This document shows, piece by piece, positions 35,391 through 45,048 of a stretch of 64,000 nt of DNA. Origin of the DNA: Thiodiazotropha sp040507225 (GTDB lineage Bacteria; Pseudomonadota; Gammaproteobacteria; Chromatiales; Chromatiaceae); NCBI GenBank assembly GCA_040507225.1, contig JBEVVG010000002.1, positions 372,001 through 436,000 of the forward strand. The letters run 5' to 3'. The translations under genes and the position numbers were made by a program. The notes under the pieces were generated by a model. The model saw nothing but the letters and a program-made list of their open reading frames with translations, had not been told where the DNA came from and ran no database searches. How positions within the stretch are numbered: the stretch's first letter is position 1; each line of letters begins with the position of its first letter.

Positions 35391-37170
35391 CGGTTCCCTT
35401 GAGTACCGCCACATGATAGGCCAGCAGTTGCAGGGGCACGCTATAGACAATTGGTGCGGTTGAGGGGTAGATATCGGAGAGGGTCAGGTTGTGGAAATGA
35501 TCCAGGCCGATCTTGACCTTCTGGTCGCTGAACAGGAACAGTTCACCGCCCCGGGCGCGGACTTCCTGCAGGTTGGAGATAACCTTCTCCAGTAGCGGGT
35601 CGTCGGGCAGAGCGCAGATCACCGGCATTTCCGCATCGACCAGGGCCAGGGGACCGTGTTTAAGTTCACCGGCGGGGTAGGCTTCGGCGTGGATGTAGGA
35701 GATCTCCTTGAGTTTCAAGGCGCCTTCCATGGCCACCGGGTAGAAGCAGCCACGTCCCAGGAACAGGGCGTGATGTCGGTCGGCGAAGGCGTTGGCCAGT
35801 TCTGCGATGGCGTCGTTGAGTTTGAGGATGACCTCAACCTGGCGGGGCAGGGCGTGCAGCTCTTCCACCAGTTCCCGCTCCCGCTCCACGGACATGCCAC
35901 GGCGTTTTGCCAGGGCCAGGGTGAGCAGGCGCAGGGCCACCAATTGGGTGGTGAAAGCCTTGGTGGAGGCGACTCCGATCTCCGGACCGGCACGAGTCAT
36001 CAGGGCCACGTCCGACTCCCGCACCAAGGAGCTTTCCGGCACGTTGCAGATCACCAGGCTGCCCAGATAGCCCTTGCTCTTCGAACCTCTCAGGGCGGCG
36101 AGGGTGTCGGCGGTCTCCCCGGACTGGGTGATGGTGACAAACAGAGTGTCGTCGGGTACAACCACCTGGCGGTAGCGGAACTCGCTGGCCACCTCGACAC
36201 TGCAATGAATCCCGATCTCCTCCAGCCAATAGCGGGCTACCAGGCCGGCATGGTAGCTGGTGCCACAGGCGACGATATGCACATTGCGGGTCTTGTCGAG
36301 CAGTGCCTTTGCTTCGTGTCCGAACGAGGCATCCAGCAGCCGACCCTTGTGGATCCGGCCTTCGAGGGTTTCGGCAATGACCGCCGGCTGCTCGAATATC
36401 TCTTTCAACATATAGTGGCGATAGGGGCCTTTTTCGGCCTTCACCGCTGACACCTGGGAGGTGCGCACCTCGCGCTCCACCGGTTCGGCATCGGCATTGA
36501 AGATGCTGACCTTATGCGTGGAGATATGCGCCAGGTCCCCCTCTTCGAGGAAGATGAAACGCTGGGTGACCGGGAGCAGGGCAAATACGTCGGAGGCGAT
36601 GAAGTTCTCGTCTTTACCGAGACCGATCACCAGGGGACTGCCGGCGCGGATCACCACCAGCTGGTCGGGATCGTCCGGACTGACCACTGCCAGGGCGTAG
36701 GCGCCGACCAGTTTCTCCGCCGCCTTGCGCACCGCTTTGATGAAGTCAGACTCCATTTTAACGGTGTCTGCCAGTAAGTGAGCGATTACTTCGGTATCGG
36801 TTTCCGAGGTGAAGACAAACCCCTTTTCGGTCAGTTCCTCACGCAGCTCGGCATAGTTTTCGATGATCCCGTTATGCACGATGGCGACCCGCTCACCGCT
36901 CATGTGGGGGTGCGCGTTGCGCTCGGACGGCATACCGTGGGTCGCCCAGCGAGTATGCGCGATGCCCAGCCCGCCGGAGAGGTGCGAGCCCTCGATCAGT
37001 TCATTCAGTGCGGCGACCTTGCCGACGGAGCGGATACGCTGCAGGTGCTGACGCTCATCGAGAATCGCCACCCCGGCGGAGTCGTAACCACGATATTCCA
37101 GGCGCTTCAGGCCGTCCATCAGGACCGGCACTACATTGCGTTGAGAGATGCCCCCGACAATGCCACACAT
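35344..37170 (-). CDS. glmS: Glutamine-fructose-6-phosphate aminotransferase (isomerising)
   Basis: A 608-residue enzyme that makes glucosamine-6-phosphate from fructose-6-phosphate and glutamine, the first step to UDP-GlcNAc for peptidoglycan and LPS. The N-terminal glutaminase domain starts MCGIVGG, with Cys2 as nucleophile once Met is removed, and contains HTRWATHG. Two SIS sugar-isomerase domains follow (ACGTSYHAGL, TQSGETADT, STKAFTTQ), ending in the family's LAKSVTVE. It is 16 bases downstream of glmU, so the two form an operon. Confidence 0.97.
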   Translation of the reverse strand: MCGIVGGISQRNVVPVLMDGLKRLEYRGYDSAGVAILDERQHLQRIRSVGKVAALNELIEGSHLSGGLGIAHTRWATHGMPSERNAHPHMSGERVAIVHNGIIENYAELREELTEKGFVFTSETDTEVIAHLLADTVKMESDFIKAVRKAAEKLVGAYALAVVSPDDPDQLVVIRAGSPLVIGLGKDENFIASDVFALLPVTQRFIFLEEGDLAHISTHKVSIFNADAEPVEREVRTSQVSAVKAEKGPYRHYMLKEIFEQPAVIAETLEGRIHKGRLLDASFGHEAKALLDKTRNVHIVACGTSYHAGLVARYWLEEIGIHCSVEVASEFRYRQVVVPDDTLFVTITQSGETADTLAALRGSKSKGYLGSLVICNVPESSLVRESDVALMTRAGPEIGVASTKAFTTQLVALRLLTLALAKRRGMSVERERELVEELHALPRQVEVILKLNDAIAELANAFADRHHALFLGRGCFYPVAMEGALKLKEISYIHAEAYPAGELKHGPLALVDAEMPVICALPDDPLLEKVISNLQEVRARGGELFLFSDQKVKIGLDHFHNLTLSDIYPSTAPIVYSVPLQLLAYHVAVLKGTDVDQPRNLAKSVTVE

Positions 37171-37186
37171 GGTTGTTTCTCCCCGT

Positions 37187-38557
37187 TTATACCTTTGGTT
37201 TTTTTACCGGTCTGTTCCAGCCTTCGAGACTGATCTGCTTGGAACGGCTGAGGGTCAGTTGATCGTCCGGGGCATCCTTGGTGATGGTGGAGCCCGCACC
37301 AATGGTTGCACCGGCGCCCACGCTGACCGGCGCCACCAGCTGAGTATCGGATCCGATGAAGGCGTTGTCACCGATAATGGTTTTGTGTTTGTTGGCGCCG
37401 TCGTAATTGCAGGTGATGGTGCCCGCGCCGATGTTCACCCGCGCGCCGATCTCGGAGTCGCCGATGTAACTGAGGTGGTTGATCTTGCTGCCATCCGCCA
37501 CCAGGCTCTTTTTGATCTCGACGAAGTTACCCACATGCACATGATCCGCGAGCCGGGTCTCCGGGCGGATCCGGGCAAACGGGCCGAGCCGACAGTCCGC
37601 ACCGATGCGTGCATCCTCGATCACACTGTTGGCGAAAATCTGAGTCTGGTCGCCCACACTGCAGTTCTTCAGCGTGACATTCGGACCCACACTCACCCCG
37701 TCGCCCAGGCTGACCTCACCCTCGATGAGAACGTTGCAGTCGATGAACACGTCCTGCCCGGCTTTCAGATGACCACGGATATCGAGCCGGCCGGGATCCG
37801 CCAGGGTGACGCCGCTGCGCATCAAGTCGTCGGCCTGCTTGCGCTGGTAGTATCGTTCCAGACAGGCGAGCTGTTTACGGTCGTTGATCCCCATGACCTC
37901 TTCTTCGCAACTCGGGTGGACTGCCTGAATGTTGACTCCATCGGCCACCGCCAGGGCGATGATGTCGGTCAGGTAGTACTCATTCTGGGCATTGTTGTTG
38001 TCGATGCGGGACAGCCAGGATTCCAGCTTGGCACGGTTCACCGCCATGATGCCGGTGTTGATCTCGGTGATCTCGAGTTCCCGTTCCGAGGCGTCCTTCT
38101 GTTCGACGATGCGCACCACCCGGTCATCCCGGTCGCGAACGATGCGCCCGTATCCGGTGGGATCCGGCAGGTCTACGGTGAGCAGCGCGAGGTCGCTGGT
38201 GTGCAGACAGCTTAACAGGCTCACCAGGGTGGCGGCGCTGATCAGCGGGACATCCCCGTAGAGCACCAGCACCTGATCGACGCGCTTGAGGTAGGGCAGG
38301 GCCTGGATCACCGCGTGGCCGGTGCCGAGGCGTTCCTTCTGTTCGACCCAGTCCAAGTCGGTGGCGGCCAGGCGGGAGGGCACTTCATCGCCGCCGTGTC
38401 CGTAGATGATTGAGATCTCGTCGGGATGAATGGTGCGCACGGTTTCGATCACATGAGACAGGAGGGGCTTGCCGGCCAGGGCGTGCAGCACCTTTGGCAG
38501 TTTCGATCGCATCCGCGTGCCTTCCCCGGCAGCCAGTATCAACGCTCCCAAATGCAT
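37187..38557 (-). CDS. glmU: Bifunctional UDP-GlcNAc pyrophosphorylase/GlcN-1-P acetyltransferase
   Basis: A 456-residue enzyme that acetylates glucosamine-1-phosphate and then makes UDP-GlcNAc. The N-terminal nucleotidyltransferase starts LILAAGEGTRMRSKLPKVLH, with GDVPLI downstream. From about residue 250 the left-handed beta-helix hexapeptide repeats begin (IEGEVSLGDGVSVGPNV and following), with the active-site HLSYIGD and NIGAGTITCNYDG. It lies between the FKBP-type gene and glmS on the minus strand, the usual neighbourhood. Confidence 0.96.
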   Translation of the reverse strand: MHLGALILAAGEGTRMRSKLPKVLHALAGKPLLSHVIETVRTIHPDEISIIYGHGGDEVPSRLAATDLDWVEQKERLGTGHAVIQALPYLKRVDQVLVLYGDVPLISAATLVSLLSCLHTSDLALLTVDLPDPTGYGRIVRDRDDRVVRIVEQKDASERELEITEINTGIMAVNRAKLESWLSRIDNNNAQNEYYLTDIIALAVADGVNIQAVHPSCEEEVMGINDRKQLACLERYYQRKQADDLMRSGVTLADPGRLDIRGHLKAGQDVFIDCNVLIEGEVSLGDGVSVGPNVTLKNCSVGDQTQIFANSVIEDARIGADCRLGPFARIRPETRLADHVHVGNFVEIKKSLVADGSKINHLSYIGDSEIGARVNIGAGTITCNYDGANKHKTIIGDNAFIGSDTQLVAPVSVGAGATIGAGSTITKDAPDDQLTLSRSKQISLEGWNRPVKKPKV

Positions 38558-38803
38558 CCCGATTCTCCCCCTGTCTCAGAAAACCCCATCGCATCGCCCC
38601 TGTGCAGGGACCCGCAACCAACCGTCTTACACCTTATCAGTGGCCGGACACGCCGGGTCACCATTCTTCAATGCCAACCCTGGACCGCCCGAATACGCAT
38701 GGGCGCCCAGGCCAAGCCTAACGGTTCACATGATAACTCAAAAGGTAAAATTTCCCCTCACTCTGTATCTCCGGAATCACATTCCGAAAGTACGGGGAAA
38801 GCG
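38558..38803. other. Spacer between the FKBP gene and glmU
   Basis: About 246 bases without a gene. A small perfect inverted repeat, cggaat-cac-attccg, lies at 38772-38786, 17 bases after the FKBP stop; it could be a weak hairpin or an operator. The glmU promoter should be here, but no confident pair was seen. Confidence 0.4.
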
Positions 38804-39292
38804 TCAGTTCAGGGTAGGACTCTGACCCGGGATACCGACATTCATCGCGTCCTCCCGTGTGGCATCGCGCACTTCGAGTATGTTGACCCGAACAACCAGG
38901 GACTTGCCGGCCAGGGGATGGTTGCCATCCACGGTGAGACGGCCGTTCTCGATTCGAGTCACGTAGAAGCTGCGCACATCACCCGCCTCGTTCTGCATCT
39001 GCACCTCGGCACCCAGCTGGCGGAACTCGGGGGGGACATTCTCGATATCATCGGTGAAGGTGAGATCGGGGTCATGCTCGCCGAAGCCCTGATCCGGGGT
39101 CAGGGTGATCTCCACCTCTTCGCCCACGCTCTTGCCTTCCACGGCACGGTCCATCCCGCCGATCAGTTCCGTGTCCCCGCCGTGAATATAGCTGACAGGA
39201 AGATCGCTCTGCTCGAGGATATTGCCTTCGGGATCGGCAATCGAATAGGTGAGAGAGACAAACTTACCGGTAGTGATGATTTCTTTTGACAT
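38804..39292 (-). CDS. SlyD-like FKBP-type peptidyl-prolyl isomerase
   Basis: A 162-residue protein with the FKBP barrel and the inserted flap (IF) chaperone domain of the SlyD type. It begins with VSLTYSIADPEGNILEQSD and has GGDTELIGGMDRAVEGKSVG, the IF part from about residue 70, and ends VDGNHPLAGKSLVVRVNI. The histidine-rich metal-binding tail of E. coli SlyD is absent. It should catalyse proline isomerisation and prevent aggregation in the cytoplasm. It follows atpC by 55 bases on the same strand, with a strong hairpin between, and precedes glmU. Confidence 0.85.
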   Translation of the reverse strand: MSKEIITTGKFVSLTYSIADPEGNILEQSDLPVSYIHGGDTELIGGMDRAVEGKSVGEEVEITLTPDQGFGEHDPDLTFTDDIENVPPEFRQLGAEVQMQNEAGDVRSFYVTRIENGRLTVDGNHPLAGKSLVVRVNILEVRDATREDAMNVGIPGQSPTLN

Positions 39293-39307
39293 GATCTGGA
39301 AACAGGC

Positions 39308-39327
39308 GGGCCCGGCTGACCGGGCCC
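39308..39327 (-). terminator. Perfect hairpin between atpC and the FKBP gene
   Basis: gggcccgg and ccgggccc pair perfectly around a four-base ctga loop. It is 20 bases after the atpC stop and just upstream of the FKBP start. Only a short TTT follows on the minus strand, so it may be a partial terminator or an mRNA-processing structure that lowers downstream expression. Confidence 0.55.
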
Positions 39328-39347
39328 TGGAATCTTTACAGAAGGGA

Positions 39348-39776
39348 TTAAGAGCGTTTGCCCTTGCGGATCTTTTCGATGACGCGCAACTGAGCGACCG
39401 CTTCGGCCAGTTCAGCCTGGGCCTTGGCGTATTCGAACTCGGCGCTGCGGTCGGACATCGCCTCTTCGGCGCGTCGCTTGGCTTCCTCGGCTGCAGCCTC
39501 GTCCAGGTCGGCGGCGCGAATCGCGGTATCCGCCAGCACGGTCACCACATGAGGCTGAACCTCGAGGATACCGCCGGACACGTAGAAGTGCTGCATGGCC
39601 TTGCCGCCACCGCCGTCGACCCGCACCTCGCCCGGTTTCAGCTGGGTGACCAGCGGGGTGTGGCGGGGCGCGATGCCCACTTCACCCATGATGGCCGGTG
39701 CATAGACCATCTCCGCCAGTCCGCTGAAGATTTCACCCTCGGCACTGACGATGTCCACATGTATTGTCATGGCCAT
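39348..39776 (-). CDS. atpC: ATP synthase F1 epsilon subunit
   Basis: A 142-residue epsilon subunit with the N-terminal beta-sandwich (HVDIVSAEGEIFSGLAEMV, GEVGIAPRHTPLVTQLKPG) and the C-terminal helical hairpin (EEAMSDRSAEFEYAKAQAEL). It links the rotor to the F1 head and can inhibit ATP hydrolysis. It is the last subunit gene of the operon, 19 bases after atpD. Confidence 0.96.
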   Translation of the reverse strand: MAMTIHVDIVSAEGEIFSGLAEMVYAPAIMGEVGIAPRHTPLVTQLKPGEVRVDGGGGKAMQHFYVSGGILEVQPHVVTVLADTAIRAADLDEAAAEEAKRRAEEAMSDRSAEFEYAKAQAELAEAVAQLRVIEKIRKGKRS

Positions 39777-39795
39777 CTTCTATACTCCCGGGCGA

Positions 39796-41172
39796 TCAGC
39801 CCTTGCCGCCGCGCTCGACTGCCTCTTCGATCCCGCCGACCATGTAGAAAGCCTGCTCAGGCAGGTGATCGTACTCGCCTGCGACGATCGCCTTGAAACT
39901 GGCGATGGTGTCTTTCAGGGAGACGTACTTGCCAGGGGTTCCGGTGAACACCTCGGCGACGAAGAAGGGCTGAGAAAGGAAGCGCTGGATTTTACGAGCG
40001 CGCTGTACCACCAGTTTGTCCTCTTCGGAGAGTTCGTCCATACCCAGGATCGCGATGATGTCCTTCAGCTCTTTGTAGCGCTGCAGGGTACCCTGCACAC
40101 TCCGCGCGACGCTGTAGTGCTCGCTGCCGACCACGTTTGGATCGAGGATACGCGAGGTGGAATCCAGCGGATCCACCGCCGGGTAGATACCCAGCTCGGC
40201 AATCTGCCGGGACAGCACCAGGGTTGCGTCCAGATGTGCGAAGGTCGTGGCCGGGGAGGGATCGGTCAGATCGTCCGCCGGTACGTAGACCGCCTGGAAA
40301 GAAGTGATGGAACCGGTCTTGGTGGAGGTGATGCGCTCCTGCAGGGCGCCCATCTCCTCGGCCAGGGTCGGCTGGTAGCCCACTGCGGAAGGCATACGAC
40401 CCAGCAGCGCGGACACCTCGGTACCAGCCAGGGTGTAACGATAGATGTTATCCACGAACATCAGTACGTCACGGCCTTCGTCACGGAAGTTCTCGGCGAT
40501 GGTCAGGCCGGTCAGGGCCACACGCAGACGGTTGCCCGGGGGCTCGTTCATCTGACCGTATACCAGGGCCACCTTGTCGAGTACCCCGCCTTCCTGCATT
40601 TCGTGATAGAAGTCGTTACCCTCACGAGTACGCTCACCCACACCGGCGAATACGGAGAAGCCCGAGTGCTCCACCGCGATGTTACGGATCAGCTCCATCA
40701 GGGTAACCGTCTTGCCCACGCCGGCGCCGCCGAACAGTCCGATCTTACCGCCCTTGGCGATGGGCATGATCAGATCAATGACCTTGATACCGGTTTCGAG
40801 GATCTCGGTGGTCGAGGCCTGGTCTTCCAGTTTCGGGGGTTCGCGATGGATCGGCATCAGCTTGTCAGCCTTCACATCGCCCTGCTCGTCTACCGGGTTG
40901 CCCAGTACATCCATGATGCGGCCCAGGGTGCCCTGGCCCACCGGGATACTGATGGGTGCGCCGGTGGCGATCGCATCGAGACCACGCTTCAGACCGTCGG
41001 TGGAACCCATGGCGATGGTTCTCGCCACCCCGTCGCCCAGCTGCTGCTGCACTTCCAGGGTGAGATTCGCCTCCTCGATCTTGAGTGCTTCGTAGACCTT
41101 AGGCATCTCGCCACGGGGAAACTGCACGTCCACCACGGCGCCGATGATTTCAACCACTTTGCCCGAACTCAT
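39796..41172 (-). CDS. atpD: ATP synthase F1 beta subunit (catalytic)
   Basis: A 458-residue catalytic subunit. The P-loop is GGAGVGKTVTLMEL; GERTREGND and the signature PAVDPLDSTSR follow. Length and motifs are normal. It sits between atpG (73-base A-rich spacer) and atpC. Confidence 0.98.
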   Translation of the reverse strand: MSSGKVVEIIGAVVDVQFPRGEMPKVYEALKIEEANLTLEVQQQLGDGVARTIAMGSTDGLKRGLDAIATGAPISIPVGQGTLGRIMDVLGNPVDEQGDVKADKLMPIHREPPKLEDQASTTEILETGIKVIDLIMPIAKGGKIGLFGGAGVGKTVTLMELIRNIAVEHSGFSVFAGVGERTREGNDFYHEMQEGGVLDKVALVYGQMNEPPGNRLRVALTGLTIAENFRDEGRDVLMFVDNIYRYTLAGTEVSALLGRMPSAVGYQPTLAEEMGALQERITSTKTGSITSFQAVYVPADDLTDPSPATTFAHLDATLVLSRQIAELGIYPAVDPLDSTSRILDPNVVGSEHYSVARSVQGTLQRYKELKDIIAILGMDELSEEDKLVVQRARKIQRFLSQPFFVAEVFTGTPGKYVSLKDTIASFKAIVAGEYDHLPEQAFYMVGGIEEAVERGGKG

Positions 41173-41245
41173 TTCTGGTTCCTCTTGCCGCTCCAGGCGA
41201 CTCTCAAAAAGATAAAAAAAGTAATTCTTTCAATGCGCACACCGA

Positions 41246-42106
41246 TCAGACGGCGGCGGCACCACCCACGATCTCCGAGATCTCCTGGGTGATCGCGGCC
41301 TGACGCGCCTTGTTGTAGATCAGCTGCAACTCGTCGATCAGGTTGCCGGCGTTGTCGGATGCCGACTTCATTGCCACCATCCGCGCCGATTGCTCGCAGG
41401 CGCCGTTTTCAACCACCGCCTGGTAGACCAGGGACTCGATGTAGCGACCCAGCAGGTTATCCAGGACCTCTTTCGAGTCGGGCTCGTAGATGTAGTCCCA
41501 GTGATGCTTCAGGTCATCCTCCATGGTCGGCGGAATCGGCACCAGCTGCTCGATGGTCGGACTCTGGGTCATGGTGTTGACGAAATCGTTATAGGCGATG
41601 TAAATGCTGTCTATAGTGCCATCCGCGTAGGCATCCAGCATGACCTTGACCGTACCGATCAGATCCTCGATGTGAGGCGCATCACCCAGATGGGTCGCCT
41701 GACTCACGATATTTCCGCCGAAACGACCGAAAAAGCCGAGCGCCTTGTTGCCGATGATGCAGAAATCAACCTCCACACCGGCATCGCGATGCCCTTTCAG
41801 CTCCTTCACGAGGCGGCGGAACAGGTTGCTGTTCAAGCCGCCGCACAAGCCGCGGTCGGAAGACACGATGATGTACCCGACCCGCTTCACCTCACGTTCG
41901 ATCATGAAGGTGTGCTTGTACTCCGGATGAGCGTGGAACAGATGACCAATCACATTGCGCATCTTCTGCGCATAGGGGCGCGTGGCCTCCATACGGTTCT
42001 GCGCCTTGCGCATCTTCGAGGCCGCCACCATCTCCATAGCCTTGGTGATCTTGCTCGTGTTCTTGATACTGGCGATCTGTGTCCGGATCTCTTTTGCACC
42101 CGCCAT
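41246..42106 (-). CDS. atpG: ATP synthase F1 gamma subunit
   Basis: A 286-residue central-shaft subunit. The N-terminal helix (IRTQIASIKNTSKITKAMEM) and the C-terminal helix (QLIYNKARQAAITQEISEIV) that form the coiled-coil rotor axle are both present and intact. Gene order atpA-atpG-atpD is standard. Confidence 0.97.
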   Translation of the reverse strand: MAGAKEIRTQIASIKNTSKITKAMEMVAASKMRKAQNRMEATRPYAQKMRNVIGHLFHAHPEYKHTFMIEREVKRVGYIIVSSDRGLCGGLNSNLFRRLVKELKGHRDAGVEVDFCIIGNKALGFFGRFGGNIVSQATHLGDAPHIEDLIGTVKVMLDAYADGTIDSIYIAYNDFVNTMTQSPTIEQLVPIPPTMEDDLKHHWDYIYEPDSKEVLDNLLGRYIESLVYQAVVENGACEQSARMVAMKSASDNAGNLIDELQLIYNKARQAAITQEISEIVGGAAAV

Positions 42107-42139
42107 AACTCTTGACCCTATTTCGTGTTAACCGACCTG

Positions 42140-43681
42140 TTACCAGGTGTGGTTGGCTTTGAAGTCTTTCAGTGCGTCGTGCAGCGCCTGCTCGATTTCG
42201 GCATTGTAATCACCGTTTTCGTTGATCTTGTCCATCAGATCTTTCTGGCTGCTCTTCATGTAACCCTGCAAGGCGTCTTCAAAGTCAACCACCTTGGTGG
42301 TGTCCACGTCATCCAGGTAGCCTTCGTTGGCGGCAAACAGGGAGACGGCCATACCGGAGATCGACAGTGGCGAGTACTGCGCCTGCTTCATCAACTCGGT
42401 GACTCGGGCACCGCGCTCAAGCTGTTTGCGGGTGGCTTCGTCGAGATCCGAAGCAAACTGGGAGAAGGCCGCCAGCTCACGATACTGGGCCAGGGCGAGA
42501 CGTACGCCGCCACCCAGCTTCTTGATGATCTTGGTCTGAGCCGCACCACCCACACGGGATACCGACAGACCGGCGTTGATCGCCGGGCGGATACCGGCGT
42601 TGAACAGATCCGCCTCGAGGAAGATCTGACCGTCGGTGATGGAGATCACGTTGGTGGGTACGAAGGCCGACACGTCACCCGCCTGGGTTTCGATGATCGG
42701 CAGGGCGGTCAGAGAACCGGTCTGGCCCTTGACCTTGCCACCGGTGGCCTTTTCGACGAAGTCGGCATTCACCCGGGCAGCACGTTCCAGCAAACGGGAG
42801 TGCAGGTAGAACACGTCACCGGGATAGGCTTCACGACCCGGCGGACGACGCAGCAGCAGGGACACCTGGCGATAGGCCCAGGCCTGCTTGGTCAGGTCGT
42901 CGTAGATGATCAGTGCGTCTTCACCCTTGTCACGGAAGTATTCACCCATGGTGCATCCGGAGTAGGGGGCGATGAACTGCATGGCGGCGGAATCGGCGGC
43001 GGGGGCCGCGACGATGATGGTGTGCTCCAGCGCACCGTGCTCTTCCAGCTTACGCGCCACCTGGGCGATGGTGGAGTTCTTCTGGCCCACCGCGACATAG
43101 ATACATTTAACGCCGGTGCCCTTCTGGTTGATGATGGCGTCGATGGCCACCGCGGACTTACCGGTCTGGCGATCGCCAATGATCAATTCGCGCTGACCGC
43201 GCCCGACCGGCACCATGGCGTCGATGGCCTTCACACCGGTCTGCACCGGCTGGTCCACCGATTTTCGATCGATAACGCCAGGAGCAACCTTTTCGATGGG
43301 GGAGGTGGCATCCGCTTTGATGTCACCCTTGCCGTCGAGGGGGTTACCCAGGGAGTCGACGATACGGCCCAGCAGACCTTCACCCACCGGCACTTCGAGT
43401 ACCCGGCCGGTGCACTTCACGGCGTCGCCTTCCGTCAGGTGCTTGTAGTCACCCAGTACCACAGCGCCGACGGAGTCGCGCTCCAGGTTGAGTGCCAGCC
43501 CGTAAGTGTTGCCCGGAAATTCCAGCATCTCGTAGGACATGACGTCCTCGAGACCGTGGATGCGGGCGATACCATCAGTCAGACTGATGATCGTACCCTC
43601 GTTGCGGGCTTCGGTCTTGAGATCGAATTTCTCGATCTTGCTTTTGATCAGGTCGCTGATCTCGGATGGATTGAGTTGCAT
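42140..43681 (-). CDS. atpA: ATP synthase F1 alpha subunit
   Basis: A 513-residue non-catalytic nucleotide-binding subunit, the normal length. The P-loop is GDRQTGKSAVAID; PAINAGLSVSRVGG is the family signature. The ATG at 43681 (MQLNPSEIS) is chosen by comparison with known alpha subunits; a longer open frame overlaps atpH. Confidence 0.98.
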   Translation of the reverse strand: MQLNPSEISDLIKSKIEKFDLKTEARNEGTIISLTDGIARIHGLEDVMSYEMLEFPGNTYGLALNLERDSVGAVVLGDYKHLTEGDAVKCTGRVLEVPVGEGLLGRIVDSLGNPLDGKGDIKADATSPIEKVAPGVIDRKSVDQPVQTGVKAIDAMVPVGRGQRELIIGDRQTGKSAVAIDAIINQKGTGVKCIYVAVGQKNSTIAQVARKLEEHGALEHTIIVAAPAADSAAMQFIAPYSGCTMGEYFRDKGEDALIIYDDLTKQAWAYRQVSLLLRRPPGREAYPGDVFYLHSRLLERAARVNADFVEKATGGKVKGQTGSLTALPIIETQAGDVSAFVPTNVISITDGQIFLEADLFNAGIRPAINAGLSVSRVGGAAQTKIIKKLGGGVRLALAQYRELAAFSQFASDLDEATRKQLERGARVTELMKQAQYSPLSISGMAVSLFAANEGYLDDVDTTKVVDFEDALQGYMKSSQKDLMDKINENGDYNAEIEQALHDALKDFKANHTW

Positions 43682-43694
43682 GATGGCTTCTCGC

Positions 43695-44234
43695 TTAGAT
43701 TCCCAATTCGTTCGCCAATTGCTGGAGCTGACCACGGACGGAGCCGTCAATGACCATATCACCGGCACGGATATGAACGCCGCCAATCAGGTCGGCATCC
43801 TTTTCACTGGTGATGGTGATATCCCGGCCCAGCTTGGCCTTTAAGGCCTCGGCTATAAGTTTTTCCTGCGCGGGCTTGAGGGCGTAGGCTGAGGTGACAT
43901 GGACGGTCTGCACCTTTTCCTTATCCGCCTTGAGTGCCTCAAACAACACCTTGATCTCGGGCAACACGGAGAGGCGACGGTTCTGGACCAGCAGACGGAC
44001 CAGATTGGTGCCTTCCTCGTTGAGTCGACCGCCACCGATCTCCAGCAGCAGATTCGTAAGGGCGTCGAGCTCAATCAGAGGGTTGCTGACGGTCTGTTCG
44101 AGGGCTTCGTCCTGCACAACAGAGGCCAGAAACTCGAGCATTTCCTGCCAGAGATCCAACTTGCCTGCGCCGTAAGCATGGGCAAATACCGCTTCTGCAT
44201 AAGGACGGGCGATTGTGGTAGATTCACCGGCCAT
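43695..44234 (-). CDS. atpH: ATP synthase F1 delta subunit
   Basis: A 179-residue peripheral-stalk subunit that joins the b dimer to the top of F1. The N-terminal helical domain begins TIARPYAEAVFAHA, and the C-terminal domain ends with DADLIGGVHIRAGDMVIDGS, a family hallmark. It lies 13 bases before atpA. Confidence 0.96.
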   Translation of the reverse strand: MAGESTTIARPYAEAVFAHAYGAGKLDLWQEMLEFLASVVQDEALEQTVSNPLIELDALTNLLLEIGGGRLNEEGTNLVRLLVQNRRLSVLPEIKVLFEALKADKEKVQTVHVTSAYALKPAQEKLIAEALKAKLGRDITITSEKDADLIGGVHIRAGDMVIDGSVRGQLQQLANELGI

Positions 44235-44243
44235 AGTACCGCC

Positions 44244-44714
44244 TTAGATCTCTTTCGCCAGGGCGGCGACGATGTCCTGGTGGGCGTCGGCACTGATCTC
44301 TTTACGGAGAATTTTCTCAGCACCCGCCACGGCCAGTTGGCCGACCTTTTCGCGCAATTGCTCGCGGGCCCGGTTGGTTTCCTGTTCGATCTCCGCCTGC
44401 GCGGCGTTCAGGATACGCTCACCTTCGACACGAGCTGTGTTTTTGGATTCATCGACTATTTCAGCTGCACGCTTTTGCGCATGGGCCACGATCTCCGCAG
44501 CCTGAGACTTCGCTTCATGCAGGACGTCCTTGGCGCGCTCCTTGGCCAGTTCCTGCTCGTGCTGGCCCCGTTCAGCGGCCGCCAGACCGTCTGCAATCTC
44601 TTTCTTGCGGGCTTCCAGAGCACCCATGATGGGCGTCCAGACGAACTTCATGGTGAACCACACGAAGACCGCAAATGAGAGCAGCTGACCGATGAGAGTC
44701 AGATTGATGTTCAT
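44244..44714 (-). CDS. atpF: ATP synthase Fo b subunit
   Basis: A 156-residue stator subunit with one N-terminal membrane helix (about residues 5-25, IGQLLSFAVFVWFTMKFVW) and a long charged helix for dimerisation. It is a single b gene, without the duplicated b' of photosynthetic bacteria. Confidence 0.96.
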   Translation of the reverse strand: MNINLTLIGQLLSFAVFVWFTMKFVWTPIMGALEARKKEIADGLAAAERGQHEQELAKERAKDVLHEAKSQAAEIVAHAQKRAAEIVDESKNTARVEGERILNAAQAEIEQETNRAREQLREKVGQLAVAGAEKILRKEISADAHQDIVAALAKEI

Positions 44715-44769
44715 CCCGGAATTACCTCTCGTCTAACGAGATGTGTAAAACGTTCGCGACGGGTCCGAA

Positions 44770-45003
44770 TTAACCGGCAACCGCGAACAGTACGTACATG
44801 GCCAGACCCACTGCGATCATGGGCACGGCGTCAACCAGACCCATGACGATGAAGAACTGGGTACGCAGCATGGGGATGAGTTCAGGCTGGCGAGCAGCGC
44901 CCTCGAGAAAGCGGCCACCCAAAACGCCGATGCCGACCGCAGCGCCCAGGGCACCCAGGCCCATCATGATCGCGCCGGCAATATACAGCAGTGCTTGTTC
45001 CAT
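44770..45003 (-). CDS. atpE: ATP synthase Fo c subunit
   Basis: A 77-residue two-helix ring subunit. The proton-binding acid is Asp58 in MGLVDAVPMI, and the first helix has the GALGAAVGIGVLGG packing motif. The lack of the sodium-type Gln/Glu signature points to proton coupling. Confidence 0.97.
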   Translation of the reverse strand: MEQALLYIAGAIMMGLGALGAAVGIGVLGGRFLEGAARQPELIPMLRTQFFIVMGLVDAVPMIAVGLAMYVLFAVAG

Positions 45004-45048
45004 TATTGGTCTCCCGTTTAATGAACTAGATAGTTTAAGAAAATGAAA

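Noticed and set aside
35344..37240. glmS ribozyme/riboswitch
   Set aside because: The gene is preceded by glmU after 16 bases; there is no leader, and the ribozyme is a Gram-positive feature.
42125..43753. Long open frame opposite atpA (and similar ones opposite atpD, glmU and the DegP-like gene)
   Set aside because: They lie antisense to well-recognised genes, contain no domain, and result from the codon bias of GC-rich DNA.
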